Assembly (NCBI GenBank): GCA_905178155.1
Contig: CAJINV010000008.1
Location: 3,105,303 to 3,169,302, forward strand
Length of the DNA stretch: 64,000 nt
Direction: 5' to 3'
Origin: Amoebophrya sp. A120
Lineage: Eukaryota; Sar; Dinophyceae; Syndiniales; Amoebophryaceae
Part shown: positions 27,001-35,300 of the stretch, piece after piece
How the letters are laid out: each line of letters opens with the position of its first letter
Numbering within the stretch: position 1 is the stretch's first letter
Translations under genes and position numbers: made by a program
The notes under the pieces: generated by a model
What the model was told of the DNA's origin: nothing
The model's database searches: none
Seen by the model: only the letters and a program-made list of their open reading frames with translations

Positions 27001-29891
27001 TTTACCCAGGATATGGCTGTCCTGCACTTCTTTCTACGTCCCCATTTTTGCAGCTACAAGAACTACCGCCACCTCCCGCGACACCGGCAGCTGCTGCGGT
27101 GGAGGTGGTCATTAAGCCTGGTGCCAATGAACCTCACGACTGCACCAGCTACACGACACAAGCAAGAAGGAGAACCTCTACCACAGCTCCCGCTGGTCCT
27201 GGGGAGCAAGCTGCACATGAGGACGGCCCTCAATCTTTCGACCCCGTTGTCGTTGTTTCCCCGGCACGCTACGCGGCGAACTTGCTTCTGGAGAGGAATT
27301 CGAATTCTCATGGATTTGCGCCCGCTCCAGGTCCTGCAGCTCTTGCGCCCCCCGATGATGTTGGCGGAGGTGTAGCTGTTTTGTCAGGAAGACTGACGGG
27401 TAAGGATGATGTGAATTTTGTACGGGTCGGCCACGGGTCCGGGCACACCGGGCAGCCGAGTTTCGAAACGAATTCCAACGGACTGAAAAATACTGATTCA
27501 TCAGCTGGCACTATAGGTTCCCCTTCTTTGAATGAAGTACTTGTCGCGCCGCCCCCCTCCACGTCCTTTGTGGACTACACAGACCTTCTGCCCCTGGTGG
27601 CGGATCAGAGAAGTGAAAGGAAGAAGCTTCGAATGAAATTCCGGCTGCTCGACTGCAGCGCGATTGCGACGAATCGGATGGAACTTTTGCGCGCCGGGGA
27701 TGATGCACAAGAAGTAGATGCTGTAGCGGCCTTACAAGTCGCTGCTTCATCGTCCGCACGCACAGCCGCTGCATCAAAGCGAGACCAGAAGTTATTTTCT
27801 GCGAGCAGCAACAGCATATACGTACGACAGCTCCGCGCCCGGATCCGCAAGGAGCTCAGATTGCGTAGGAGGCAGCTCCTTGCTCAGCAAAAAAATCATG
27901 TATATGCGGCTAGACGAGGAAACGAAAGTGCCAAGATTGACTCGTCATCTTCCTCTTTCACAGCGGAAGAAGTAGAACAACACGAACGTCCAACTGTGGT
28001 GGTGCCTTTGCTGCGCAATTTTTTTCAGGCTGCGCGCGAATTGTACGAACTCGAGCAAGTTATGATAGTGCACAGCTCGTCGTCGTCCCCCTCTTCGTCA
28101 TTTGTCATCCACCAAAGTGGTGCCACAGTCAAAGCCTGTCCGGGTCCTTTGAGCATGTTTGCGTTAGAAGTCGCGGACACCCAAACTGCACTACATTCCG
28201 GATGCCGATTTGATGTCATGCAAAATCTGCATCCTGTACATACACATAGGTTGTATATCGTTTCTGTTGCTAGAAATGCTATGCGAATGAGGGGCAGGGG
28301 AGTTCTTGTGCACTCTCATACAGGTTGAGCTTCTTTCACGAAAAAGACCTACTTCGGCTATCTTGCCGTGTCTATTCCAACTCGGCACCGTCCTGCGCGG
28401 CGAGCTCTTACGTGCCTGCCAGCCGTTCGCCTGCCATATCAAAAGAAAAAAGTTCGTCACGATCACTCATGGGCATTTTTGCAATACAAAATTGTCTGTC
28501 ATGCGTAAAAATGCATCACAGCCACACTTCATAAGGGATCTCCCTAGTGTTTCTGCAATACAAGGAGAAGCTGCGATGCTAGACAAAGTTGTAATGCAAA
28601 ACCTGCAACTTCGTGACTGTGACAAACTTTTTTCTCTCCATATGCCACCGAACCACGCTACTAGTGATCACCCAGGCGTTCCGGGACCTCAATCGTGTGT
28701 TTCTTTTCTCCGCCATGTCTGCGTCGCCTCAAGAGGGCCCGACGACTATTAACGTGGCAAAGACCGGGAAAATAATCGTAGGCGACGCCGACGACAGTGC
28801 TGGTGGAACTTCCTCCCTGCCGCCTGTTTTTCAAGCAAAGTACCTCTCTATCCCCCCTGCAATATGACAATCAAAAGTGCGTCTCCCACCAGAACTTGGC
28901 TGCATTTGTATTGCAAAACTTCGTGATAAAAACACTGCCCATCTTGGTCTTGCATGTGTCCTCAGCGTCACAAATTTTTGATGGCGAATAGCAAAAGTCT
29001 GTGCTGCAAAACATGACAGCAACAGCCGTGTCTGTTATGCAAGAGATACATTGTGCTCTCTGGGTTCTGGAACGAAAGACTCGCAGTCCTTTTTTTCATG
29101 CAAGACAGAAACTTTGACTTTCATGACTATCTGCGTAAAGGTTTCCGAATAGGTTGCGTCTGAGATTGGGGTCGGACTAGCAAGGTACTTCAAAATCAAA
29201 TTCAGCCTGCATTACCATTTGAAAATCTACTTATATGCATCAGAAGATTTTGCAACTTCCGTTGTGGGGCCGCTTTTCATTTTGATAGGCGCCTGAGGTT
29301 CGTTTGCACCAGATTTTGCGGAAACGCTTGGCCGGCAACTCGTCGTCGACGCTGGGAATGCTCCGGCACCTGTGCGACAGACTTGCGCGTATACCCATGC
29401 GAGACCTGCCGCAAACACAACAGCGAGGCGGTGGAGAGCAATCTGTAGCTGCACCAGGGGACGACCAGGACGTGGACGCCGAGGCGGAGGACCCGGTTCT
29501 TTCCTCGTCATCCAAAGAAAACGACGCAGCTGCGGCTGTAAAAAGTCAGAAAGCAATCAAGGGCAATCTGGCTCGGGAGGCCGTCCGCCGAGCCAGACAT
29601 GCCTGCTTTCGGCATGCGGTGAGCGCCCAGGAGACTCGTCAAGCGACAGTGATCTTCGCATCTCCCACACGACCACCAGTTGTAGCCGATCAGTGGCGAG
29701 GTGTAGAAGTAGTTGCTGAAAGAGGTGGTAGTTGCCATAAGCAGAAAGCTGTACTACCTGCTCGTCAAAGTGGTACAAGATCTTGTTTGTCTCCGCGCGA
29801 TGTCGGTGCGGAGGAGCAAAGTGCTCCGTGGTTCAACGTCGTCGTGGGCGGCGGGGGGATAACGAGAAGTGCCACTAGTTGTATTAACTAG
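1..29891 (+). CDS. Giant multi-exon gene, uncharacterised charged coiled-coil-like protein (5' partial)
   Basis: No family recognised. Exons, joined in one frame: 3-2083, 2398-2456*, 2686*-2744, 3122*-3502, 3802-4622, 4925-6766, 7101-7778, 8052-8071, 8286-9398, 9725-9779, 10047-10063*, 10379-11184, 11349-12287*, 12441*-12794, 13013-13196, 13525-13582, 13844-14439, 14789-16403, 16717-16939, 17116-17859, 18616-18861, 19181-20334, 20594-21668, 21860-22189, 22512-23283, 23539-23823, 24136-24320, 24643-25053, 25388-25454, 25606-26734, 27021-28060, 28326-28436, 28648-28862, 29293-29891 (stop TAG); asterisks mark uncertain junctions. The frame is open at base 3, so the start lies upstream. About 20.2 kb of coding sequence gives roughly 6,700 residues. 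Seen in the protein: long Arg/Lys/Glu/Gln-rich helical stretches (for example exons 4925-6766, 8286-9398 and 22512-23283) alternating with Ser/Thr/Gly/Asp-rich low-complexity segments; no signal peptide or membrane segment seen. Almost all introns are TIR/TSD elements. A structural or cytoskeletal role would be a guess. Splitting into several genes is possible, but I see no stop, intergenic gap or new start between exons. Confidence 0.72.
2084..2392. mobile_element. Introner (TIR family E) = intron of giant gene
   Basis: Flanked by the perfect 5-bp duplication GCCCT (2079-2083 and 2393-2397). Termini are inverted repeats of more than 40 bp, both ends carrying the word GTCAGGATCGAAATC in opposite orientation. 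Excising the element plus one GCCCT joins ...SAL to GREVV... in frame. No GT-AG junction is possible within the duplication. Confidence 0.9.
2457..2685. mobile_element. Introner (TIR family F)
   Basis: Inverted termini GTTACAATCTCAAACG at 2459 and its complement ending at 2678. The duplication is unclear. The frame is kept if 2459-2685 is removed, which would be GT-AG (GTTACA...TTGAG); exact ends are uncertain by a few bases. Confidence 0.65.
2745..3121. other. Intron of giant gene, ends uncertain
   Basis: Begins at a GTATGT word and ends at TTGGATA. Joining 2744 to 3122 opens the frame that leads into the exon finishing at 3502; the strict GT-AG alternative one base longer enters a frame that stops at 3276. 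It contains the TGTCATGC words typical of introners, but I see no clear TIR or duplication. Confidence 0.5.
3503..3796. mobile_element. Introner (TIR family C)
   Basis: Perfect duplication GTGGT (3498-3502, 3797-3801). The ends are TATCCTGTGTAATAACGTCC and the complement of TATCCTCCGTAAAATCGTCC. Excision gives ...GNWVVVEWHRRE... in frame. The only GT start would pair with a TA end, so it is non-canonical. Confidence 0.88.
4623..4919. mobile_element. Introner (TIR family A)
   Basis: Imperfect duplication ATCGT/GTCGT. The 5' end TATGCATTGCAAATATGTC and 3' end GACATATTTGCAGTGGATA are inverted copies. Excision joins ...RPGS to YQTRLLEEF in frame. Confidence 0.85.
6767..7095. mobile_element. Introner (TIR family B)
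   Basis: Perfect duplication CCTGC. The ends carry AGGAAAAATCCCCCCTCCCC and its complement; 329 bp, the typical size of this family. Excision gives ...TSFDLLDLYTFENH... in frame. No GT-AG option. Confidence 0.92.
7779..8046. mobile_element. Introner (TIR family A)
   Basis: Perfect duplication GATCC. The ends carry AAAAATGTCTGGGTCTGGAA and its complement. Excision joins ...LEQLEI to LYTDEKE in frame; non-GT-AG. Confidence 0.92.
8072..8280. mobile_element. Introner (TIR family G)
   Basis: Perfect duplication AGGAG. Inverted termini contain GAAAAAACTGTTTCACTGTG and its complement. It lies only 20 coding bases after the previous introner. Excision gives ...TDEKEQYALTRK... in frame; non-GT-AG. 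Confidence 0.92.
9399..9719. mobile_element. Introner (TIR family B)
   Basis: Perfect duplication TGGAG. Ends TATTGAAAGGAAAAATCC and the matching inverse GGATTTTTCCTCTTAATA. Excision restores ...TTTALEEKALIHQ.... Confidence 0.92.
9780..10041. mobile_element. Introner (TIR family A)
   Basis: Duplication GAACC/CAACC. The 3' end is CCAGACCCAGACATTTTTGC followed by ACTTGATA; the 5' end is its diverged inverse. The frame continues ...PIKNPAKRLE. Confidence 0.85.
10064..10378 (+). other. Probable ordinary GT-AG intron of the giant gene
   Basis: No TIR or duplication. The 3' end TTTTCTCTAG is a classical pyrimidine-rich acceptor. Donor GTGTAT at 10064 gives a GT-AG intron that keeps the frame (...RLE|EEMFAKRE...). 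It leaves a 17-nt exon at 10047-10063, so the donor choice is tentative. Confidence 0.5.
11185..11343. mobile_element. Introner (TIR family D, short)
   Basis: Perfect duplication CTGTC. The ends carry TGCAAAAGTATCGTACT and its inverse; 159 bp. Excision joins ...GSMMLS to SCTDDPS. The 3' terminus is GATG instead of GATA. Confidence 0.9.
12288..12440 (+). other. Tentative intron of giant gene
   Basis: Required because the upstream frame stops at 12,289-12,291 and the downstream exon is in another frame, open from 12,436. A GT-AG solution (GTAGCT...AAGAAG) keeps the frame. No TIR or duplication seen. Confidence 0.4.
12795..13007. mobile_element. Introner with family C 3' end and unmatched 5' end
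   Basis: Perfect duplication CCGCA (12790-12794, 13008-13012). The 3' end GGGACGTTTTTACACAGGAT belongs to family C, but the 5' end (TGAGGAACATTTTC) does not pair with it. Excision still restores one frame (...CHAQPHLRNQ...), so the 5' terminus looks replaced or lost while function is kept. Confidence 0.8.
13197..13519. mobile_element. Introner (TIR family B)
   Basis: Perfect duplication AGGAC. Ends GAGGAAAAATCACCCCTCCC and inverse. Joins ...GSQNQD to EAVRIHNQ. Confidence 0.92.
13583..13838. mobile_element. Introner (TIR family A)
   Basis: Duplication GATCG/GATTG. 5' end TATGCATTGCAAATATGTCT; the 3' end is its inverse. Joins ...RHNLMSI to EHLHNF. Confidence 0.9.
14440..14783. mobile_element. 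Introner (TIR family C)
   Basis: Perfect duplication TGCTT. 5' TATCCTGAGTTGGAAAAACG, 3' inverse ending CACAGGATG. Joins ...DLVLLML to LEKAIESL. Confidence 0.9.
16404..16711. mobile_element. Introner (TIR family C)
   Basis: Duplication AGTCA/AGGCA. 5' TATCTTGTGTAACAACTACG, 3' inverse ending TTTACACAGGATG. Joins ...VAKKKV to TFNLEVSD. Confidence 0.87.
16940..17110. mobile_element. Introner (TIR family D)
   Basis: Weak duplication CGACA/CGTCG. The words AAAAGTATCGTACC near the 5' end and GCACGATACTT near the 3' end are inverse copies. Excision joins two exons in one frame (...SATLRQRVQSSS...). Confidence 0.75.
17860..18610. mobile_element. Full-length foldback introner (family H), 751 bp
   Basis: Perfect duplication GGAGC (17855-17859, 18611-18615). 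The element is one giant imperfect palindrome centred near 18,230: each ~370-bp arm is the reverse complement of the other, and the ~100 bases on either side of the centre are almost mismatch-free. Excision joins ...MEFLLG to AEHEHRPD in frame. The transcript would form a long hairpin inside the pre-mRNA. Confidence 0.93.
18862..19175. mobile_element. Introner (diverged family A)
   Basis: 5' TATGCATTGCAAACACGTCT and 3' AGACATTTGCAAAATGCATA are inverse copies. The duplication is decayed (GCCCG/ATGCG). The frame runs ...RRLLARQERGRQ.... Confidence 0.78.
20335..20588. mobile_element. Introner (TIR family A)
   Basis: Duplication GAGCC/GAGCA. The ends carry AAAAATGTCTGGGTCTGGAA and its inverse. 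Joins ...ERGLS to QSLYRY. Confidence 0.9.
21669..21854. mobile_element. Introner (diverged family D)
   Basis: ATTGCAAAAGT near the 5' end and its inverse ACTTTTGCAATGGATA at the 3' end. The duplication is not recognisable (GGCAT/GTTGC), but the standard element-plus-5 rule keeps the frame (...GAGISRKQKDF...). Confidence 0.68.
22190..22506. mobile_element. Introner (diverged family A)
   Basis: 5' TATGCATAGG followed by TCTAGGTCTGGAAG; 3' TTCCAGAAACATTTGCAGTT then GATA. The duplication has decayed (GGTCA/GACAG). The frame ...YNPDGHRNDPD... is kept by the element-plus-5 rule. Confidence 0.72.
23284..23533. mobile_element. Introner (TIR family G variant)
   Basis: 5' GAGAAAAAAATGTCTCAGTC and the 3' inverse GACTCAGACAGTTTTTTC. 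Duplication CGCAA/TGCGA. The reading frame also happens to be open through the element. The exon join is ...NYMLDAQNVLRVH.... Confidence 0.75.
23824..24130. mobile_element. Introner (TIR family A variant)
   Basis: Perfect duplication GTGCC. 5' TATCAAATGCAAATTC..., 3' GACGCATGCGCAATCCATA. Joins ...LHVIRA to CPITTLS. Confidence 0.88.
24321..24637. mobile_element. Introner with mismatched ends (B-like 5', C-like 3')
   Basis: Duplication CAGCA/CAGAA. The 5' end TATCAAAGGGAAAAAAACCC resembles family B, whereas the 3' end GGGGACGTTTTTACATAGGA resembles family C. Excision joins ...EEHLCQ to QLQSSRGH in frame, so a chimeric element can still be removed. Confidence 0.78.
25054..25382. mobile_element. 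Introner (TIR family B)
   Basis: Perfect duplication GAAGA. 5' GGAAAAACTCCCCCTTCCC with inverse 3' end. 329 bp, as in its relatives. Joins ...EKEAKE to EEQTESS. Confidence 0.9.
25455..25600. mobile_element. Introner (TIR family D, shortest copy)
   Basis: Perfect duplication GGCGC. 5' TATCCTGTGCAAAAGTATCG with inverse 3' end; 146 bp. Joins ...WWQRR to GKHKVG. Confidence 0.92.
26735..27015. mobile_element. Introner (TIR family C)
   Basis: Duplication TGGTT/TGGCT. 5' GAGTAAAAACGTACCCACAC and its exact inverse at the 3' end. Joins ...LAVSG to CPALLST. Confidence 0.9.
28061..28320. mobile_element. Introner (TIR family I), GT-AG compatible
   Basis: Duplication CAAGT/CAGGT. 5' TATGATAGTGCACA, inverse TGTGCACTCTCATA at the 3' end. 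Here the duplication itself supplies a GT donor and AG acceptor, so GT-AG removal is possible. Joins ...YELEQV to ELLSRK. Confidence 0.85.
28437..28642. mobile_element. Introner (TIR family G)
   Basis: Perfect duplication TGCCA. 5' GAAAAAAGTTCGTCACGATC with a close inverse at the 3' end. Joins ...CQPFACH to RTTLLV. Confidence 0.9.
28863..29287. mobile_element. Introner (TIR family J, diverged)
   Basis: 3' end is the inverse of TATCAAAATGAAAAGCGGCC; the 5' end TATGACAATCAAAAGTGCG is related. The duplication is decayed (TGCAA/GGCGC). The frame continues ...LSIPPATEVRLHQ... into the last exon. Confidence 0.72.
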
Positions 29892-30509
29892 AGATGAATT
29901 CGTTCTGGCTTCTGTCGCTACGACCCCTTGCTAAAATTTCGGTGTCTACTTCGAAAACGTTTTCTCGACGAGCGTGCCGCGGAAGTAAAGATCCACACGT
30001 TGTGCGGCGGGGAAAACCGGGACTGTGGCAGTGCTTCAGCTTCCTCTAGCAGCTGTAGTTTTGTTTCCTCGCGCATTTTTCAAAATTTAATTCTGATTAT
30101 GCCTTGCCAATATGTCTTGGACTTGGTCTGTGCAGACTGGGTCATGCTGGTTTTGCATCATGCCCCGGAAGGGCGGGGGCTGGAATGCAGAGTCTAGTCT
30201 TGAGTCACAGGTTATGTGAGAGGCTCACACGGCCTGCTTCTCATTCTCAACGTGAGAAATGATCTCTCAGCGTAGCCAAAAGTGGGACCTTTTGCTGCTC
30301 CTGCGTGCCAAATTTTTGTGTCACTGAAAAAGACGAACATCACAAGTTTGCACCGTTCCAGACCCAGACATGTTTGCATTTGAAAAAGAATGTTGACGCG
30401 ACGACGATTGGTATCCACACCCAGGAAAAATGTGCGTCAAGTGGAGACTTGTGTCGCTTCCGGAGCAGCCCATGCAACAACGGTACAATTGTCATGCCAG
30501 GCACCCATG
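29892..30509. other. Intergenic stretch with an introner-like relic
   Basis: No supported exon. At about 30,098-30,383 the ends ATGCCTTGCCAATATGTCTT and CCAGACCCAGACATGTTTGC are inverted family A termini, but the outer bases and duplication are decayed. It lies downstream of the giant gene's stop, so it is either an intergenic insertion or part of an unrecognised exon pair. Confidence 0.5.
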
Positions 30510-30785
30510 TTAGTAAAAGAAACTAGACGTGTTTCTTGTCAGTGCCTCATTTTCGCAAATTATTCCGAACTTGTCAATTTCAAATGTGACAATCCCATAC
30601 GATTTGATAATTTTATCGTAACTTTTTTGTTCAGCGAGCGTCAGAGGGATCTTTTCAGCCAAATTATCAACACATAAACGAGAATCGAAATCCCTGCCCT
30701 TGAGCACGATATTGTAAAAATGCATGTCTAGGCAGCGCGCCTGACGTCGCAGTTGCTGTGGGTTGATAATAATTGATTCCAACAT
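30510..30785 (-). CDS. Small antisense ORF, uncharacterised (91 aa)
   Basis: ATG at 30,785 reading leftward to TAA at 30,510. The product is a balanced, globular-looking mix of residues (Ile/Leu/Asp/Lys/Tyr present, no low complexity), unlike the Arg/Ala/Ser-rich shadow frames nearby. The DNA is clearly AT-richer than its surroundings, and codon endings favour A/T. It lies in the gap between the giant gene and IFT70. I do not recognise a family. It may be a fragment of a horizontally acquired or selfish gene, or chance. Confidence 0.35.
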   Translation of the reverse strand: MLESIIINPQQLRRQARCLDMHFYNIVLKGRDFDSRLCVDNLAEKIPLTLAEQKSYDKIIKSYGIVTFEIDKFGIICENEALTRNTSSFFY

Positions 30786-31067
30786 GATGTATAAAAATGT
30801 TTTTATTGACTGACACGACAATGCCGATGCCCACGATTAGCTTTTGCAATGTAATATTTCAAGTATTGCAAATCGAGGGATCTACTTTTCAGTTTTGCTT
30901 TTGCAGCACGTAGAAACAACCCTTTAGAGGTACTTAGAATTTGTGTCTATCTTCTGGAAAAGAATGCGCCCTTAGTACCTTCATATCATGCAACCCATTT
31001 TTCTGATGGAAACTAAATCGCCAATACTAGAGTCAAGTCGCTTGCACTTCTTTCGTGCGGCGTATTT

Positions 31068-31801
31068 GTATAATGACAGAGAAATTTATAGACAGGGAGT
31101 AGGGAGGACCCTGGAGGACCAGGGAGGATCAGGGAGGAGCGTTCATGTCTATATAGAAAAAGCATTGGGCATTTTTTCAAAATGTTGTATTCACCGATTG
31201 CATAGCGCATTTTCGGGCCAAGGCTACTTCAGCTTTCTGATAGCCATACCAATAACAACAGCGTGACGAAATTGAACAACGACGCAAATTGTTGAAGTAG
31301 CCACTTCAACAATTGGCGTTGTTGTTCAGTTTGCAACGTGTCACGCAGTTGTTATGGAAGTGGCTACTTCAATTCGCACAGGCAAACTGTTGAAGTTGCC
31401 ACTCCAAAAATTTGCGCTGTGCAAATTTTTGAGGTAGTCACCTCAACAATTTGCGTTTTTGCTGTTGTTCGGTTTGGGTTTGCAACGTGTCGCGCAGCTT
31501 TTGTTGAAGTGGCTCTTTCAACTTCGCGGAAAGTTGAGGCAGCCACTTGAATAGCAACTGCATGACAAATTGCCACAATAGTGGCAATCTATTGAAATGG
31601 AACAAAAATTGTTAAAGTGGCCACTTCAACACTTTGCCTTCAACAATTTGGGTTGTGCAAATTCTTAAAGAGCACCATACCGCCGCGATTGGGGTTTTTA
31701 TGATTTTTCGGCTTTCGGTTTTGGGTTTTATATAGCAAAATCGCCTCCCTGGTCCTCCCTACCCTGGGGCCCGGGATTTCATAAATTCTTCTGTAATGAT
31801 G
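31068..31801. mobile_element. ~735-bp inverted-repeat element with internal palindromic repeats
   Basis: The left end (from ATAATGACAGAGAAATTTAT, with AGGGAGGACC downstream) and the right end are ~60-bp imperfect inverse copies. The interior, about 31,270-31,660, contains repeated short palindromic units built on GTTGAAGTGGCCACTTCAAC, spaced irregularly. No coding sequence. It looks like a non-autonomous DNA element. Confidence 0.6.
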
Positions 31802-32317
31802 AAGCACACCTAGTATTTGAGACGAGAAGGGGAACGCCCCCTGGGGCTCTGTCTTTCTTCCCTTTTTCTTTTCGTGTGTAGTTCTAACGGTCTGGACGCG
31901 GGTCGTGACTCACGTGCGGTCGCAAATAAGATAGAACTCGCCCGAGCTCATGCTCACATATGTCTGGAAACGAAATGCAACCACTACAACGGCTGCAGGG
32001 CGCAATCTCTTTTATGTATCTATGCAAGAATGTGGTGCGTGGTCGGCCTATGAGTGAAACACAGATATGAGCAGCATGTAACAGAAACAACCGTAGCAAA
32101 CCACGAATCCGTTGCGTACGCAGAACGGAGGTCGCGCGTGATTGTACAAGTAGGCGCAGGTGGAAAATGATGCCTGTAATGAGCGAAAAGAGTATTGTAG
32201 TGATTATGTTGATTCCCCGATGATAGATACAATCCCGTCTGAGGAGTGAATGTGAAGATGAGGAGGTGTATTCTACACTTTTAGAAGTTAGTTTCTGCCA
32301 ACAGAGCTGGAAGAAGC
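31802..32317. promoter_or_regulatory. Presumed IFT70 upstream region
   Basis: No supported exon and no recognisable core promoter. A pyrimidine-rich GTTTCTGCCAACAG ends 15 bases before the IFT70 ATG (32,318). It could be a trans-splicing acceptor, since dinoflagellate-lineage mRNAs commonly receive a spliced leader, but nothing here proves it. Confidence 0.3.
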
Positions 32318-35300
32318 ATGGCCGTTGAAACAGTGCGCGACTGGAAGTGGTGAGTGCCTAGTATGATTACTTCATGCCCACGAGCTTTTTCTTTGACCAG
32401 ATCAAAAATATGCATTCTGGTCGAGAACCGCCTTCTCGCTGCTTTCTTAAATTTCGTGAATTTCCGACGATGAGATAATTATCATTTATCAATCTAAAAA
32501 AACGTAGTGCACTCAAGTTTTCGAATTCTCGATCGAGAACGACCAGACGGAAAAGAAGACAACTGGCGACAACAGGACCACCTGTCGCTCATCTTCAAGA
32601 TGATGCGACCCATTCGCGAAGGGGAGCTCACAAAAACGGTGTTATCAAAAGGAAAAATCACCCCTCCCCATGTCGAAAAGGTATGTTTCCGAAAATTTGT
32701 GTTGCTGATTTGAGGTCACAAATCACATTTGTCTTGCAAGAAGACAAGGGCAGAAGCTTGCTCCCCATTATGGGATTGATTTGTCATGTTGTTGGGCCTA
32801 AAGGGGAGCCGTTTGCCATGCTGAACAACTAGACCCCTACGCCCCTACCTAGCCTGCGCATCTGGCCGCAGTGCGCAGCGCCTCTCTGCAATACAAACCT
32901 GATCTGTGTACACAAGTCCAGCATCAGAAGTTCCGTTTTGATATGGGGAGGGGGGATTTGTCTCTTCGATAGGTGTACTCTCACATTCACGACCACCAGT
33001 ACGAGGACGCGATTCGAATTCTGAACGAGTACATACCAAATGCAAAAACGTCTGGGTCTGGAAGATTGCGAGATTTGTCATGCACGTTTTCCATGACCCA
33101 TGAGGTCTGTCATGAAGGACATAGCATGACAGATTCTGTGAGAGTTCTATCATACCTATCCTGCATGAGAAACTGCCTCTCGATTAGGTCAAAAGTGGAC
33201 AGCTTTTGGTAATCATGCAACACAGATTTTTACATGATTCAGATTTAGCATGGCAAGTTGCTTTCTTCCAGACCCAGACACTGTTTTACATTTGATAGTA
33301 CAACACAGGGCGCAACAGCTCCTCACGGGCGAACTTCAGCCTGCTGGCCTACTGCTATTACCACATTCAGGACTTTGCAAGCGCCGCCAGCTACTACCAG
33401 CAGCTCTCGCACCTTTGCCCCGAGAACGAAGAGTACAAGGCCTACTGGATCCAATGTCTGGTGAAGGCCGGGCACTACGAGGAAGCCAGCAACCAGCTGC
33501 TGTCGATGAATTCAGGCGCTGGGGGCGCCGTGAGCGCCACCAGCTCCGACCTGCAGGAGCGCTTACACCACCTGCAGGCGACCATACACTACGAACGGGA
33601 CGAGCTACAGCTCGCAAGGAACGTTCTCACGGCGCCGAACGCCACGGAGGACCCGGAACAGAAAACCATCTTCGAAGCCTCCCTGCTCTGGAAGGAGCAG
33701 CGGTACGCGGAGGCGCTGAAGCTGTACCAGGAGGCGCTGCAAACCCTGGGCTTCGTGGCCTGTGTGGTGTACAACATCGCACTCTGCTACTACAGCCTGA
33801 AGCAGTATGGTCCTATGCATCGCAAATATGTAGTCCGTTCTTGTCATGCGAGATTTCGATTTGAAGCAGAGCAGGATCTGTCTTGCATGAACACGAGTGG
33901 CCAGTTTTTTTGATGTCATGTTGGGAAAATCATTTTGTCACGCGTTTTAGTACACGAATGAAAATGAATGTGCAAGAACAGGCCTCGATAAATAAGTTCT
34001 CATGCTGAAAGCCGTACCGGCTACTCTCCAATGCGAGCATGATCAGCAACACAAGTTACTTATTCCCAGGCCGAGACATATTTGCATTTGATAGGGCCGG
34101 CCTTGAAGCAACTCGCGGACATCATCGAAAAGGGGGTGCGCGAGCACCCCGAGCTCGCGGTGGGTGGGTCTGACTACAGCGGAAACAACCTGCCCACCCG
34201 GTCCGTCGGGAACACGTCGGTCCTGCGCGAGTCCGCGTTGGTGGAGGCCTTCAATCTGAAGGCCGCCATCGAATACCAGATGGAGAACAAGGAAGCCGCG
34301 CGCGACGCGCTGCAGGACATGCCCCCGCGGGAGGAGTCCGAACTGGATCAGGTCACGCTACACAACCTCGCGCTGATCCAGAACATGGAAGACAAACCCT
34401 CCGAGGGCTTTCGCAAGCTGAACTTCCTGCTGCAGCAGCAGCCCAGTCCCCCGGAGACCTTTGTCAACCTGCTGCTGCTATTATGCATTTTTGCAAATAT
34501 GTCTGCGTCGGGAAGAGGCGAGCCGAGTCTGTGATGCTCTGAGGTCATCACGTCGGAAACGCAAAATATTTCATCTGCACTACTATTGCATGAGCATCCA
34601 GAGAAACCTACTTTTTGCCATTCGAAGACGGTACTTTTCATTTACGAGGAGAGGCATGAAGGAGCCTTATCGAAACTTGTACCGCAGGTGCAGCGTGCAT
34701 TCCAGCACTTCTGGGTCATGCTAGACCACCTGCACGACAAGCCTTGCAGTCCTGCTCCAGGCCCAGACACATTTGCACTTGATTGCTGTACTGCAAGTAT
34801 AACTACTTTGACCTGGCCGCCGACATCCTGGCCGAAAACGCGGACTTGACGTACAAATATCTGAATCCTCAGTATGGCTTGTTCAGATGTCACGAAAATC
34901 TCAACTGTTGCAAGAATAAAATCGGGACTTTGTCTAGCATGAACAGCATGAAAAATAACCTACAGAGGCTTGCGCTTTTCGCAGTACAACGAACTTCGAC
35001 GAACGATTCTAATGGGATTTGCTGCGAGTGCCTGAACTTGTCAGCATGCGCATTCGTGTGAGAGAAGGCCAGATCGTGTATGATCTTCTTCTTTTGCATA
35101 CGTAGAACTACGAAGTACGAAGAGGAAGAGCAGAAATCTGCATTTTATAAATAGAACAGTTGACGAGATTGTCCCACCTGCGCAGTCTATACACAGGAGT
35201 TTGAGTTTCTGGATGCCTTGATTTTGGCCCAGAGTGCCCCCGAAGACGCCTTCAAGCGGTTCGAGGAACTTTCGGGGAAGTATGGAGTTTTCACAGCGCG

